This document shows, piece by piece, positions 17,276-24,080 of a stretch of 64,000 bases of DNA. How positions within the stretch are numbered: position 1 is the stretch's first letter; the number at the start of each line of letters is the position of its first letter. The translations under genes and the position numbers were made by a program. Source of the DNA: Sphingobacteriales bacterium (lineage in GTDB: Bacteria > Bacteroidota > Bacteroidia > Chitinophagales > Chitinophagaceae); NCBI GenBank assembly GCA_004144175.1, contig SEFT01000008.1, positions 62,001-126,000 on the forward strand, given 5' to 3'. Below the pieces are notes generated by a model that had not been told where the DNA came from, did no database searches, and saw nothing but the letters and a program-made list of their open reading frames with translations.

Positions 17276-17283
17276 CAAAATTA
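17276..17283 (-). promoter_or_regulatory. -7 element (TAATTTTG) directly before pcm
   Basis: The minus strand reads GCTAATTTTGCACCATG, which differs by one base from the sequence before the deacetylase start at 1627. The predicted transcription start would be at or beside the ATG. The -33 region is T-rich but lacks a clean TTTG. Confidence 0.45.
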
Positions 17284-17358
17284 GCTTTGTCGGCTCTTAA
17301 ATAAAAATTGCAAAAACGGATTTTGCTGCTAGTACTTGGAAAAATATTGTGCCGAAGT

Positions 17359-17982
17359 TCATTTGAAATTCATCACCAGTCCAAACCCAATGCCATTAGG
17401 GCTGGCTACAGGGCTCATATTCATAGATATATCCCGCGATACATCGAAGTTCTTGAGGTGTGCTGCCGCCACGGCATCTAGTATTTGCGCAGCATACCCC
17501 AATACGCCAAAAAGTACGGTCATATCCATGTTTTGGCGGTAGTTGTTCTGCAGTTGTTTTAGTTGCTCCTTTTCATACCTCGGGTATAGTGTCCGGTTAT
17601 TGGGATCTTGCTCCCTTTGAAGGTATGCCTTGCGGTATGATTGGTAGAACTGAAGGTTGTCCTGAAAAAAGTAAACTGCGGTGCCGAGGCCGGCTATCAC
17701 TATCGGTATCTTCCAGTATTGCCGGTTGTACAGTTGCCCTGCACCCGGTATTATGGCTGCATACAAACCTGCTCTTTTAGGTATCGGCTCGAAGGGAAGG
17801 TGCGGAGGCGCAATTTCCAGCACCGAATCCATATTGATAGATGTATCAGCCTTTATCTCAGCAGCAAGCGGTATGGGATCAGTAAGGGCTGTATCAGGCA
17901 CTATTTGCGCAAAACTATCGGTCGACAGCAGATCTGCACAGAGCAGGGCAACAAAAAAAGCGATATACTTTATATACTTCAC
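17359..17982 (-). CDS. DUF5683 domain-containing protein
   Basis: 207 aa. A signal peptide (IAFFVALLCADLLSTDSFA) is followed by a short linker and a conserved region starting PKRAGLYAAIIPGAGQLYNRQYWKIPIVIAGLGTA. A second hydrophobic stretch (MTVLFGVLGYAAQILDAVAAAHLKNFDVS) and a beta-like tail (SPNGIGFGLVMNFK) complete it. This is the Bacteroidota DUF5683 family, exported or membrane-associated and of unknown function. A TAATTTTG element (18001-18008) lies 18 nt before the ATG on the minus strand. It is not obviously linked to either neighbour. Confidence 0.82.
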   Translation of the reverse strand: MKYIKYIAFFVALLCADLLSTDSFAQIVPDTALTDPIPLAAEIKADTSINMDSVLEIAPPHLPFEPIPKRAGLYAAIIPGAGQLYNRQYWKIPIVIAGLGTAVYFFQDNLQFYQSYRKAYLQREQDPNNRTLYPRYEKEQLKQLQNNYRQNMDMTVLFGVLGYAAQILDAVAAAHLKNFDVSRDISMNMSPVASPNGIGFGLVMNFK

Positions 17983-18000
17983 CTATAGCGTTTAGCGCCT

Positions 18001-18008
18001 CAAAATTA
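18001..18008 (-). promoter_or_regulatory. -7 element (TAATTTTG) upstream of the DUF5683 gene
   Basis: On the minus strand TAATTTTG lies 18 nt before the ATG at 17982 and fits TAnnTTTG. It sits between the terminator of the porin-like gene and the DUF5683 start, so the gene probably has its own transcript. Confidence 0.45.
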
Positions 18009-18051
18009 GTGAAGTGCGTTGCTGTTACCAAACTTCGTCAATAAAGAAAAG

Positions 18052-18070
18052 GCTCCGGAATCACCGGAGC
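18052..18070 (-). terminator. Terminator of the beta-barrel gene
   Basis: A 7 bp stem (GCTCCGG / CCGGAGC) with a 5 nt loop. On the minus strand it is followed by CTTTTCTTTATT. Confidence 0.85.
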
Positions 18071-18092
18071 TTTAAAATTATGCAATGCGAAT

Positions 18093-18755
18093 CTACTTGA
18101 TTGTGTACCCAACACCCAATTTAAAATCCAATCCATTTGTATTGCCATTAAATCTATACCGGACTGACTGGTTCAATTGCCATTTTTTATTTATTTGCCA
18201 GGTGACACCCTGTGTTACAAATGCCTGGCCTGACTTGTAGTTATCATAGTACACATCAGTTTTGCTAAACCCTGACTCAGTGCTGGTAGTTCTGACCCGG
18301 TCGCGATGTGCATTTACAACAAGACCTGCACCGAAGTATGGACGTATCTTACTTTCCTTGCTCAATAAATGGTACTGTACCTGCACCGGCACCTCTATCG
18401 AGAATTCGGTCCTCCGCTGGTCTATCAACCACTGCCTGCCAGTATAATCGCTACCATAGCCGCGTATGGTTACGCCATCTGTCATATTATAGTTTATTCC
18501 TGACTCCAGCGCCCAATGCTCGCTGATAAAGTACCTGGCATATAGTCCGATACCGGACCCTGATTTGCCGGGCTGGTATCTGTGAGATTGATAAAAAGCG
18601 TCACGGCCATAGTTGCGCGAGATGCCTGATTGAAGGCCGATGACAAACTTTGGGGATTGAACTTTCGTTTCTTTTGGTTCTGTACTTTGGGCAAACGAAA
18701 TTGCTGGTAGCGCAGTAAGGCAGCAAAGGCTGGCAGAGGCAAGAATAGCTTTCAT
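18093..18755 (-). CDS. Outer membrane beta-barrel protein (porin-family fold)
   Basis: 220 aa. A signal peptide (ASASLCCLTALPAISFAQ) is followed by alternating strands with the OmpA/OmpW-like pattern: KFVIGLQSGIS, GIGLYARYFISEHWALESGINYNM, VPVQVQYHLL, RPYFGAGLVVNA, QAFVTQGVTWQINKKWQLNQSVRYRF and a terminal strand FKLGVGYTIK. The final aromatic/hydrophobic strand is typical of outer-membrane insertion. It resembles small barrel proteins found throughout Bacteroidota whose ligands are unknown. It lies 82 bp downstream of the sigma-factor operon on the same strand and might belong to its regulon. Confidence 0.8.
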   Translation of the reverse strand: MKAILASASLCCLTALPAISFAQSTEPKETKVQSPKFVIGLQSGISRNYGRDAFYQSHRYQPGKSGSGIGLYARYFISEHWALESGINYNMTDGVTIRGYGSDYTGRQWLIDQRRTEFSIEVPVQVQYHLLSKESKIRPYFGAGLVVNAHRDRVRTTSTESGFSKTDVYYDNYKSGQAFVTQGVTWQINKKWQLNQSVRYRFNGNTNGLDFKLGVGYTIK

Positions 18756-18837
18756 ATAGTTTGATTTTGAGCGAAGCTATCTCTGCCATTCTTAATGAAA
18801 TGATAAAGCCTGCTATATGAAATGTTAAATGAAACGC

Positions 18838-19320
18838 TTACCTGTCGCGGCCTGGAGGCAATGGTGCTAGCAATCTACGGCTCAATTCTTCTACGAAATC
18901 ATCAAAATTAGATTGTTGGTTTGGCGCCAGAATACCTCTTAGTTTTTGAAAGTGGTCGAATGTTGCCAGCTCCTTTTCCTTATCCAGGAGTTGCAGTCTA
19001 TGCAGTATACTATCTCTGTAAACTGTGTCTACATGGTCTGTTTTTAATAGCTGAAACAAGGCATTATGTAACGATCCGGACTGCCGTTGTATCTCTACCA
19101 TTTGGCTATGGTGTTCATGCTTTAGTTCTTCAAATTGTTCTATTTGTTTGTCATCCAGCTTCAGACGCTCAATGATCATTTCGTCTACATGTGGCGGGCC
19201 TATATGATGCATTTGTGGTTTTGCGCCGTCATTACGGTCCATCCACACAAAGGCTAATGTACCGATGTTGATCAGCAGCAGCAATGTGATAACTATCCTA
19301 TAGAAATTATCCTTTGTCAT
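18838..19320 (-). CDS. Spy/CpxP-like periplasmic protein (heavy-metal-resistance family)
   Basis: 160 aa. An N-terminal membrane anchor (IVITLLLLINIGTLAFVW) precedes a His- and Met-containing linker and a helical domain. That domain has LKLDDKQIEQFEELKHEHHSQM and a second repeat LRGILAPNQQSNFDDF, matching the LTxxQ-type motifs of Spy/CpxP/CnrX proteins. Such proteins sense envelope stress or metals, or act as chaperones. Its start overlaps the upstream short membrane gene by 4 bp (ATGA), making it the last member of the ECF sigma operon. CnrX-like sensing by this protein is an inference from that context. Confidence 0.78.
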   Translation of the reverse strand: MTKDNFYRIVITLLLLINIGTLAFVWMDRNDGAKPQMHHIGPPHVDEMIIERLKLDDKQIEQFEELKHEHHSQMVEIQRQSGSLHNALFQLLKTDHVDTVYRDSILHRLQLLDKEKELATFDHFQKLRGILAPNQQSNFDDFVEELSRRLLAPLPPGRDR

Positions 19321-19622
19321 AATCCCAGAATAGTACCTTGTTCTGAAAGTCCGTAATAGCTGATAACTGATTGCATAGCGTCTTCGTGCTGCAAAGCTAC
19401 AGGAGCTTTTTTGTCTTGCACAACAAAATAGATATTGGCCAGTATCAGCAATAGTATACTCGCTGCCGCCATCGATACGGTACGCATCGGCATCAGCTCA
19501 ATTGCTCTTTTGCCGGTCTTTATGCGCATCATTATTTCATCCAGAACACGGTCGCGTGGCTGCACGGGGTCAATGCTGTTTATACTATCAATTATTTCAT
19601 CTATCTGCTTCTTCCGGTTCAT
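19317..19622 (-). CDS. Short single-pass membrane protein, putative anti-sigma factor
   Basis: 101 aa. A cytoplasmic helical segment of about 45 residues (DPVQPRDRVLDEIMMRIKTGKR) is followed by one transmembrane helix (VSMAAASILLLILANIYFVV) and a short periplasmic tail ending ISYYGLSEQGTILGL. No zinc anti-sigma HxxxCxxC motif is present. Its position, 19 bp after an ECF sigma gene and overlapping a Spy-like gene, is the main reason to call it an anti-sigma factor. Homologues in Bacteroidota are usually annotated as hypothetical. Confidence 0.6.
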   Translation of the reverse strand: MNRKKQIDEIIDSINSIDPVQPRDRVLDEIMMRIKTGKRAIELMPMRTVSMAAASILLLILANIYFVVQDKKAPVALQHEDAMQSVISYYGLSEQGTILGL

Positions 19623-19641
19623 GTTTATTAAGACGTTTTTG

Positions 19642-20223
19642 TCAGTTTAATCCTTCGGTGTGGGTAAAGAAGTCGTTCAAAAGCTTTCTCAGGTTATACT
19701 TGGCCCGCGACAGCAGCGACTCTACCGCTTTTTCTGTTATGTTCATGATCTGGGCTATCTCTTTCTGCGATAGTCCTTCTATATGTTTTAGCAAAAAAGC
19801 TGTGTGTTGGTTTTCTGGCAATTCCTTCATTGCCTTGAACAGGAATACTGCATTCTCACGCTGCTCTATCAATACGCCAGGGTGTATAAAGTCGGGTGCA
19901 TCATGTTGCAGACTTCCTTGCTGGTTGAAAAGGCTGGAGATGAATGCGAATCTCTTCTTCCTGTTCTTATGCCTTAGCCTGTCCAGGCTTTTATTGATCG
20001 TTATGCGGTATATCCACGTAGATGCTGAGGACCGCGCCTGAAAGTTCTTTGCATTATGGTACACTTCTACAAATACATCCTGTGTTACTTCTTCGGCCTC
20101 TGACTGGTCTTGCAGATAAGACAGGCTGGTATTATACACGCGCCCTTTAAACAACTCATAGAACTGCCTGAAGGCGGCCTGGTCGCCGGCAGCAATATGT
20201 TGTAGTAGTTGTTCGGGTAACAT
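19642..20223 (-). CDS. ECF RNA polymerase sigma factor
   Basis: 193 aa. Region 2 contains EAEEVTQDVFVEVYHNAKNFQARSSASTWIYRITINKSLDRLR. Region 4 contains LPENQHTAFLLKHIEGLSQKEIAQIMNITEKAVESLLSRAKYNLRKLL, a clean helix-turn-helix. The protein lacks sigma-70 regions 1 and 3, as expected for extracytoplasmic function sigma factors. It heads the operon sigma, putative anti-sigma, Spy-like. The control target is probably envelope homeostasis, possibly including the downstream beta-barrel gene; autoregulation is likely, but no promoter motif could be confirmed. Confidence 0.93.
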   Translation of the reverse strand: MLPEQLLQHIAAGDQAAFRQFYELFKGRVYNTSLSYLQDQSEAEEVTQDVFVEVYHNAKNFQARSSASTWIYRITINKSLDRLRHKNRKKRFAFISSLFNQQGSLQHDAPDFIHPGVLIEQRENAVFLFKAMKELPENQHTAFLLKHIEGLSQKEIAQIMNITEKAVESLLSRAKYNLRKLLNDFFTHTEGLN

Positions 20224-20367
20224 TTGGTATCAGTATCGTGGAAGGAACCCAATATATAAATAAAAGTTGGCTGCTTGTTTATGAATCTGTTATATATTAT
20301 AAATTGTCCTTTGGTTGTGCTTTTTGTGCTTCGGAAGTCCTAACTTTATATTGGTTATTAATGAATT

Positions 20368-21429
20368 ATGCGAAGAATTGTTTGTCTGTTGATCTTGCTG
20401 TTGATAACTGTATCGGCAATGGCGCAGACGGTGAAGGGCATCAGTATAAAAAATGTAGCGCCACGCTATCTGCCAAAACATTTTTGTGTAGTATCGGTAG
20501 CTGATGAGCGGCATGACAAAAGCAATATAGGGACAGTACGTACCGGTAGCAATAAAAAGGCAAGCATAAACCTGGAAGGTGGCGCAGAGCAGAGCTTAGG
20601 CAGATACCTAAGTAAATTTATCAAGGCGAATGATAAACTGGAACCGATAACATTAGCCATTACCCGGCTGGAGGTGACAGAAACATATAAAGACGGAAAG
20701 GAGCAGGCAAACCTTACATACAGCTATGCGTTTTATCATGGCAATGCAAGGCTGATCGATTATGAGGGCACAGCTTATGCACAATCGATCGGCGATGCAA
20801 CGGGGTACATCGAGATGCTGATAAGGCAGGGGGTGGAGCGAAGCCTCAAGGAATTCGACATGTGGCTGGCAGCTAACCCCGATAGTGTCATTGCAGCTGT
20901 CACGGTCGATGCGCAGATAAGTGCGAGCCCGGATAATCCTGACCTGATAGCATACGAATCGAATAAGATTCTTAGATACGAAGATTTCGCAGGCGAAGAA
21001 GATGATATGAGTATGGCGGCTGCTGTTACATTTAGTGGCTTCAATATGCGCTATGCTACCGAAACCAGCGGACGTAATGTGAAGATCAAAGTATTTGTGC
21101 TTCCATTCTTTGACAAAACCAAATCGTGGTTTAGAGAAGACTCGAAAGTGCCGGAAGTACTGGCGCATGAACAGGTACATTTCGACATTACAGCAGCCAT
21201 AGCGCAGCAGTTGGTCAAGGCAATCAGCGCTCATACATTCACTGCCGAAAATTATGAAAGCGAGTTACTGAAGTTGCAGCGTACATACGAGAAAGAAATG
21301 ATGCGCCGCCAGCGTGCTTACGACAAGGAAACAAAACATGGTACAATTGCCGCAACGCAGCAGAAGTGGGAGCAGGAACTGCAACAGGAGTTGAAGTATT
21401 TTAATGCAACAGCACTGAACAGTCAATAA
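20368..21429 (+). CDS. DUF922 domain protein, predicted zinc protease
   Basis: 353 aa. A signal peptide (LLILLLITVSAMAQ) is followed by a beta-rich N-terminal domain of about 180 residues that resembles envelope proteins of unknown role. The DUF922 region follows at about 195-340. It holds HEQVH at residues 267-271, a HExxH zinc-site pattern, and a Gln/Glu/Lys-rich coiled helix (LKLQRTYEKEMMRRQRAYDKETKHG) ending the domain. DUF922 proteins are predicted metallopeptidases; activity is unproven. It is transcribed alone, divergent from the ECF sigma gene, with a strong hairpin downstream. Confidence 0.78.
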   Translation: MRRIVCLLILLLITVSAMAQTVKGISIKNVAPRYLPKHFCVVSVADERHDKSNIGTVRTGSNKKASINLEGGAEQSLGRYLSKFIKANDKLEPITLAITRLEVTETYKDGKEQANLTYSYAFYHGNARLIDYEGTAYAQSIGDATGYIEMLIRQGVERSLKEFDMWLAANPDSVIAAVTVDAQISASPDNPDLIAYESNKILRYEDFAGEEDDMSMAAAVTFSGFNMRYATETSGRNVKIKVFVLPFFDKTKSWFREDSKVPEVLAHEQVHFDITAAIAQQLVKAISAHTFTAENYESELLKLQRTYEKEMMRRQRAYDKETKHGTIAATQQKWEQELQQELKYFNATALNSQ

Positions 21430-21431
21430 AT

Positions 21432-21465
21432 GCAAACGGCTGCTGCATACGCAGCAGCCGTTTGC
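21432..21465. terminator. Terminator between DUF922 and disordered-protein genes
   Basis: A perfect 15 bp stem (GCAAACGGCTGCTGC) with a 4 nt loop. T runs are modest on both sides (CTTTT on plus, TTTATT on minus), so it could serve both converging units. Confidence 0.82.
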
Positions 21466-21479
21466 AAGCTTTTCCAATG

Positions 21480-21722
21480 TTATATGCCATTGCCTTCCAA
21501 AGGTCTCATGATGGGTTTGTCATCTTGAGATGTCCCGTTTTTATCGTCCGACCCGAAGCGGACTTTGTCCGTATCATCTTCACCAATATTGGCAGTCCTT
21601 TCAATATCCTGGCCAGAATAACTGGCTGAAGTTGCTGCACTGAATGCTGAAGTAACGCCATCTTTCTTTTTTGTTGTATCCGGCATTTCCTTTCTATCGT
21701 TAGTTTGTTCTCTATTTTCCAT
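21480..21722 (-). CDS. Small hydrophilic, probably disordered protein (80 aa)
   Basis: No family recognised. 80 aa with no hydrophobic core, dominated by D, T, K, S, N and E (NREQTNDRKEMPDTTKKKDG at the start) and a Pro-containing tail MRPLEGNGI. The middle has a mild Ser/Ala stretch (TSAFSAATSASYSG). It follows the 65-aa gene by 11 bp on the same strand and probably shares its transcript. The composition suggests an intrinsically disordered, possibly stress-related protein, but that is inference. It is a real-gene candidate because the frame is tightly packed between its neighbour and a terminator and the composition matches two other genes nearby. Confidence 0.6.
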   Translation of the reverse strand: MENREQTNDRKEMPDTTKKKDGVTSAFSAATSASYSGQDIERTANIGEDDTDKVRFGSDDKNGTSQDDKPIMRPLEGNGI

Positions 21723-21733
21723 GATTATTTAAA

Positions 21734-21931
21734 TTAAGGATTGCCCATTGTATCGGTATCTGTATCACGTGTACCCGTGCTCTTTATCTTGCTATTATCT
21801 GAAGCGTTGCGCCTATCCGAATTAGCGTCATTGTCTCTCTTTTTTAGAGTTTCACCTGTCTTAGATTTTGTATTTTTCTTATTTGGCTCATCCTTTCTTG
21901 GCAGGTTGCCCTTGTTACCCTGATATCCCAT
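21734..21931 (-). CDS. Small hydrophilic, probably disordered protein (65 aa)
   Basis: No family recognised. 65 aa with K, N, D, T, R and G making up most residues (GNLPRKDEPNKKNTKSKTGE) and no predicted hydrophobic helix. The C-terminus has a T/D run (STGTRDTDTDTMGNP). It is the first gene of a two-gene unit with the 80-aa protein and is divergent from the AIM24-family gene across 153 bp. An imperfectly matching TATCAAATGATA palindrome lies 22 bp before its start. Function unknown. Confidence 0.58.
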   Translation of the reverse strand: MGYQGNKGNLPRKDEPNKKNTKSKTGETLKKRDNDANSDRRNASDNSKIKSTGTRDTDTDTMGNP

Positions 21932-21952
21932 GGTCTTTCAGTTTCAATTCGC

Positions 21953-21964
21953 TATCAAATGATA
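21953..21964. promoter_or_regulatory. Palindrome TATCAAATGATA, possible operator
   Basis: TATCA-AA-TGATA lies in the divergent spacer between the disordered-protein pair and the AIM24 gene. A near copy, TATCAAATTATA, is at 22059-22070, 15 bp before the AIM24 ATG. Two half-matching sites flanking a divergent promoter region are compatible with shared control, but A/T-rich palindromes of this size occur by chance. Confidence 0.25.
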
Positions 21965-22084
21965 AAGACCGTACCTATTTCACTGCGTTTCAGATAGCTT
22001 ACAACAGTTTTAACATTCAGATTATTGAAATTGAATTCTGATATTCTATAGATTTGACTATCAAATTATAACACGACGAAAACT

Positions 22085-22876
22085 ATGCGTAGTAATCACG
22101 AAATAGACTACCGCATCTTTGGCGAAGAGATGCAATATGTAGAAGTAGAGCTAGATCCACAAGAGACAGCCGTGGCCGAGTCGGGCAGCTTTATGATGAT
22201 GGATGATGGAATACAAATGGAAACCATCTTTGGCGACGGCAGCCAGCAACAAAGCGGACTGCTCGGAAAATTATTTTCGGCAGGCAAGCGCCTACTGGTA
22301 GGTGAGAGCCTGTTTATGACTGCATTTACGAATGTTGGCCAGGGAAAAAAGCGCGTATCATTTGCTTCTCCTTATCCTGGTAAGATCATTCCGCTGGATC
22401 TGCAAGTGCTGGGGGGAAAAGTAGTCTGCCAGAAGGATGCCTTTCTTTGTGCCGCAAAGGGCGTGTCGGTAGGTATTGAGTTTCAGAAAAAGCTGGGAAC
22501 CGGCCTGTTTGGCGGAGAAGGTTTCATCATGGAAAAGCTGGAAGGCGACGGACTGGCGTTCGTACACGCTGGCGGTCACGTATTGCAGCGCGAACTACAG
22601 CCCGGCGAATTGGTAAAGATAGATACAGGTTGCGTCGTAGCATTTACCAACACCGTAAACTATGACATACAATTTGTAGGCGGTATCAAGAATACCATCT
22701 TCGGCGGTGAGGGTGTATTCTTCGCTACATTGCGCGGCCCCGGTACTGTATGGATACAAACACTGCCCATAAGCAGGCTGGCAAGCCGCATTATCTCTTA
22801 CGGAGGTTCTAAACGCAAAGAAGAGGGTAGTGTACTTGGTGGCCTCGGCAACATGCTGGATGGCGATGGCTGGTAG
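22085..22876 (+). CDS. AIM24 / TIGR00266 family protein
   Basis: 263 aa. The pattern is that of the AIM24-like beta-roll family: [81 protein letters not shown] and [23 protein letters not shown]. Bacterial members have no settled function; the mitochondrial homologue Aim24 affects cristae and membrane organisation. The C-terminal 30 residues are Gly/Ser-rich ([22 protein letters not shown]). It is a single-gene unit with its own downstream hairpin. Confidence 0.9.
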   Translation: MRSNHEIDYRIFGEEMQYVEVELDPQETAVAESGSFMMMDDGIQMETIFGDGSQQQSGLLGKLFSAGKRLLVGESLFMTAFTNVGQGKKRVSFASPYPGKIIPLDLQVLGGKVVCQKDAFLCAAKGVSVGIEFQKKLGTGLFGGEGFIMEKLEGDGLAFVHAGGHVLQRELQPGELVKIDTGCVVAFTNTVNYDIQFVGGIKNTIFGGEGVFFATLRGPGTVWIQTLPISRLASRIISYGGSKRKEEGSVLGGLGNMLDGDGW

Positions 22877-22898
22877 TACGTACAAGAGTTTATTTTAT

Positions 22899-22931
22899 AA
22901 AGGACAAGCAACATGATTGCTTGTCCTTTTT
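22899..22931. terminator. Bidirectional terminator between AIM24 and thioesterase genes
   Basis: A 13 bp stem (AAAGGACAAGCAA / TTGCTTGTCCTTT) with a 5 nt loop, plus extra T residues on the plus strand and A/T-rich sequence on the other side. It separates converging genes. Confidence 0.9.
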
Positions 22932-22933
22932 CG

Positions 22934-23347
22934 TTATCCGATACTGTTCTTCAACAGCATATTGCTTTCATGCTTCTTACGCACACTATCGCCTATGGGT
23001 GTAGGATTACCATCGTCATCAATGCGTACGAAGGCTATGTTTGTCGTACATACTACCGTTTCTTCGGCGCTGTACAGGTTGTATTTACGTACCTCTATAT
23101 GCAGGGTGATTGATGTGTTGCCTAGGTGTGCTACATCTCCATATACACGTATGTGGTTGCCTGCCTTGATAGGCTTTTTGAATAGCAGTTCTCCCACTTT
23201 CAGTGTTACCATATTAGGAGTGAAGCAATATTCAGTGGCAAATGCCGCTGCCGCTTCGTCTATCCATGCCATCAGTATACCGCCAAACAGGTTGCCGTGT
23301 ATACCGATGTCCTTACTCATACAGATCTTTTTATTGATCAGTTTCAT
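22934..23347 (-). CDS. Acyl-CoA thioesterase, hot-dog fold (YciA/ACOT-like)
   Basis: 137 aa. GNLFGGILMAWIDEAAAAFATEY carries the characteristic hot-dog active-site helix with the Asp, and VGELLFKKPIKAGNHIRVYGDVAHLGNTSITLHIEVRKYN is the following sheet. VVCTTNIAFVRIDDDGNPTPI is typical of YciA-like acyl-CoA hydrolases. It hydrolyses acyl-CoA to free acid and CoA in the cytoplasm; chain-length preference is not readable. A terminator-like hairpin ends about 24 nt before its ATG on the same strand. Confidence 0.88.
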   Translation of the reverse strand: MKLINKKICMSKDIGIHGNLFGGILMAWIDEAAAAFATEYCFTPNMVTLKVGELLFKKPIKAGNHIRVYGDVAHLGNTSITLHIEVRKYNLYSAEETVVCTTNIAFVRIDDDGNPTPIGDSVRKKHESNMLLKNSIG

Positions 23348-23370
23348 CTCGTGTTGTTTTATAATGAAAA

Positions 23371-23395
23371 AGCCCTCCGGAATATCCGAAGGGCT
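23371..23395 (-). terminator. Terminator hairpin just upstream of the thioesterase gene
   Basis: Stem AGCCCT-TCGGA with one mismatch against its partner, a 3 nt loop, and TTTTT on the minus strand. It lies downstream of the possible 23-codon gene and 24 nt before the thioesterase ATG. It could end that small transcript or act as an attenuator for the thioesterase gene. Confidence 0.7.
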
Positions 23396-23424
23396 GTTAT
23401 TTAAAATAAGTTGCGTACTTGTTT

Positions 23425-23496
23425 TTAAATGATATACATACCCTTCGCATGAAGTGTCTTATGACAACGACAGATATGTTTTATCATTTGGCTCAT
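23425..23496 (-). CDS. Possible small protein, 23 aa, Cys/His-rich
   Basis: A 24-codon frame (including stop) too short for the ORF track. It starts ATG-AGC-CAA and contains KHICRCHKTLH, with a hydrophobic C-terminal end (GMYII). A terminator hairpin follows the stop by about 30 bp, and another terminator isolates it from the gene upstream, so a short separate transcript is plausible. No Shine-Dalgarno is seen, as is common here. The closely spaced Cys and His residues could bind a metal. Chance occurrence is possible in a sequence this short. Confidence 0.3.
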   Translation of the reverse strand: MSQMIKHICRCHKTLHAKGMYII

Positions 23497-23521
23497 ATTG
23501 CAATATTAGGAAGAAAATATT

Positions 23522-23547
23522 AAAGCCACTGAATTTTCAGTGGCTTT
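23522..23547. terminator. Terminator after the 145-aa hydrophilic protein gene
   Basis: A near-perfect palindrome, AAAGCCACTGAA paired with TTCAGTGGCTTT, lying 6 bp past the stop codon of the 145-aa gene on the minus strand, with A/T-rich sequence after it. Confidence 0.82.
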
Positions 23548-23553
23548 GTGTCG

Positions 23554-23991
23554 TTAGATAATATCCCGTTCTTGCTGGTTGTTCTTGTTAGGATCGCGCT
23601 CAGGGGTGTCGTTTTGACCATCTTCTTCCTTTTTGTTTGGCTGGCTCACCCTCGCCTGGTCATAATCAGAAGTTGTGCTGATACGCGCACCTACACCAGA
23701 TTGGCCTGAGGTCTGTCCTGTACCTACCGAACCGCCGCCTAATGTATTGCTGTTACCTTCGTACGAAGTATTAGTACCGGTGTTCGACAATGTGCTGCTA
23801 CTGCGACGCGAGCGTACACTATCTGTCGGGCTGCTTATGATGCTATCAATGTTGGCGGCACTGCTGCCTTTGCGTTCATTGTTTTCTTTACGTTCATTAT
23901 TTTCCGACGAGGTGTTTTGCTTCTGACCGTCCTGTAGTTCGTCGTTACGGTCATTTTGCTGATCTTTTTTCCATTCTCTATTCCTTTCCAT
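23554..23991 (-). CDS. Hydrophilic, probably disordered protein (145 aa)
   Basis: No family recognised. 145 aa with almost no hydrophobic residues. An N-terminal third is rich in N, E, D, K, Q and R (repeats of NNERK), a Ser/Thr/Gly middle follows (SLSSTLSN-like and GGGSVGTGQTSGQSG), and a charged tail ends NKNNQQERDII. Composition is like the 65- and 80-aa proteins 2 kb away. No signal peptide or membrane segment. Small disordered proteins of this type are often desiccation or stress proteins, but nothing here proves it. It has its own terminator and is preceded by a gene with a frameshift. Confidence 0.6.
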   Translation of the reverse strand: MERNREWKKDQQNDRNDELQDGQKQNTSSENNERKENNERKGSSAANIDSIISSPTDSVRSRRSSSTLSNTGTNTSYEGNSNTLGGGSVGTGQTSGQSGVGARISTTSDYDQARVSQPNKKEEDGQNDTPERDPNKNNQQERDII

Positions 23992-24080
23992 AGTTACATC
24001 GTTTTTGTCATAGAAATCGGGAAAAGACTATGCCTGCGACAAGAGAAATCAAGTGCATTTGTGTTATAGTTTGGTTATAG

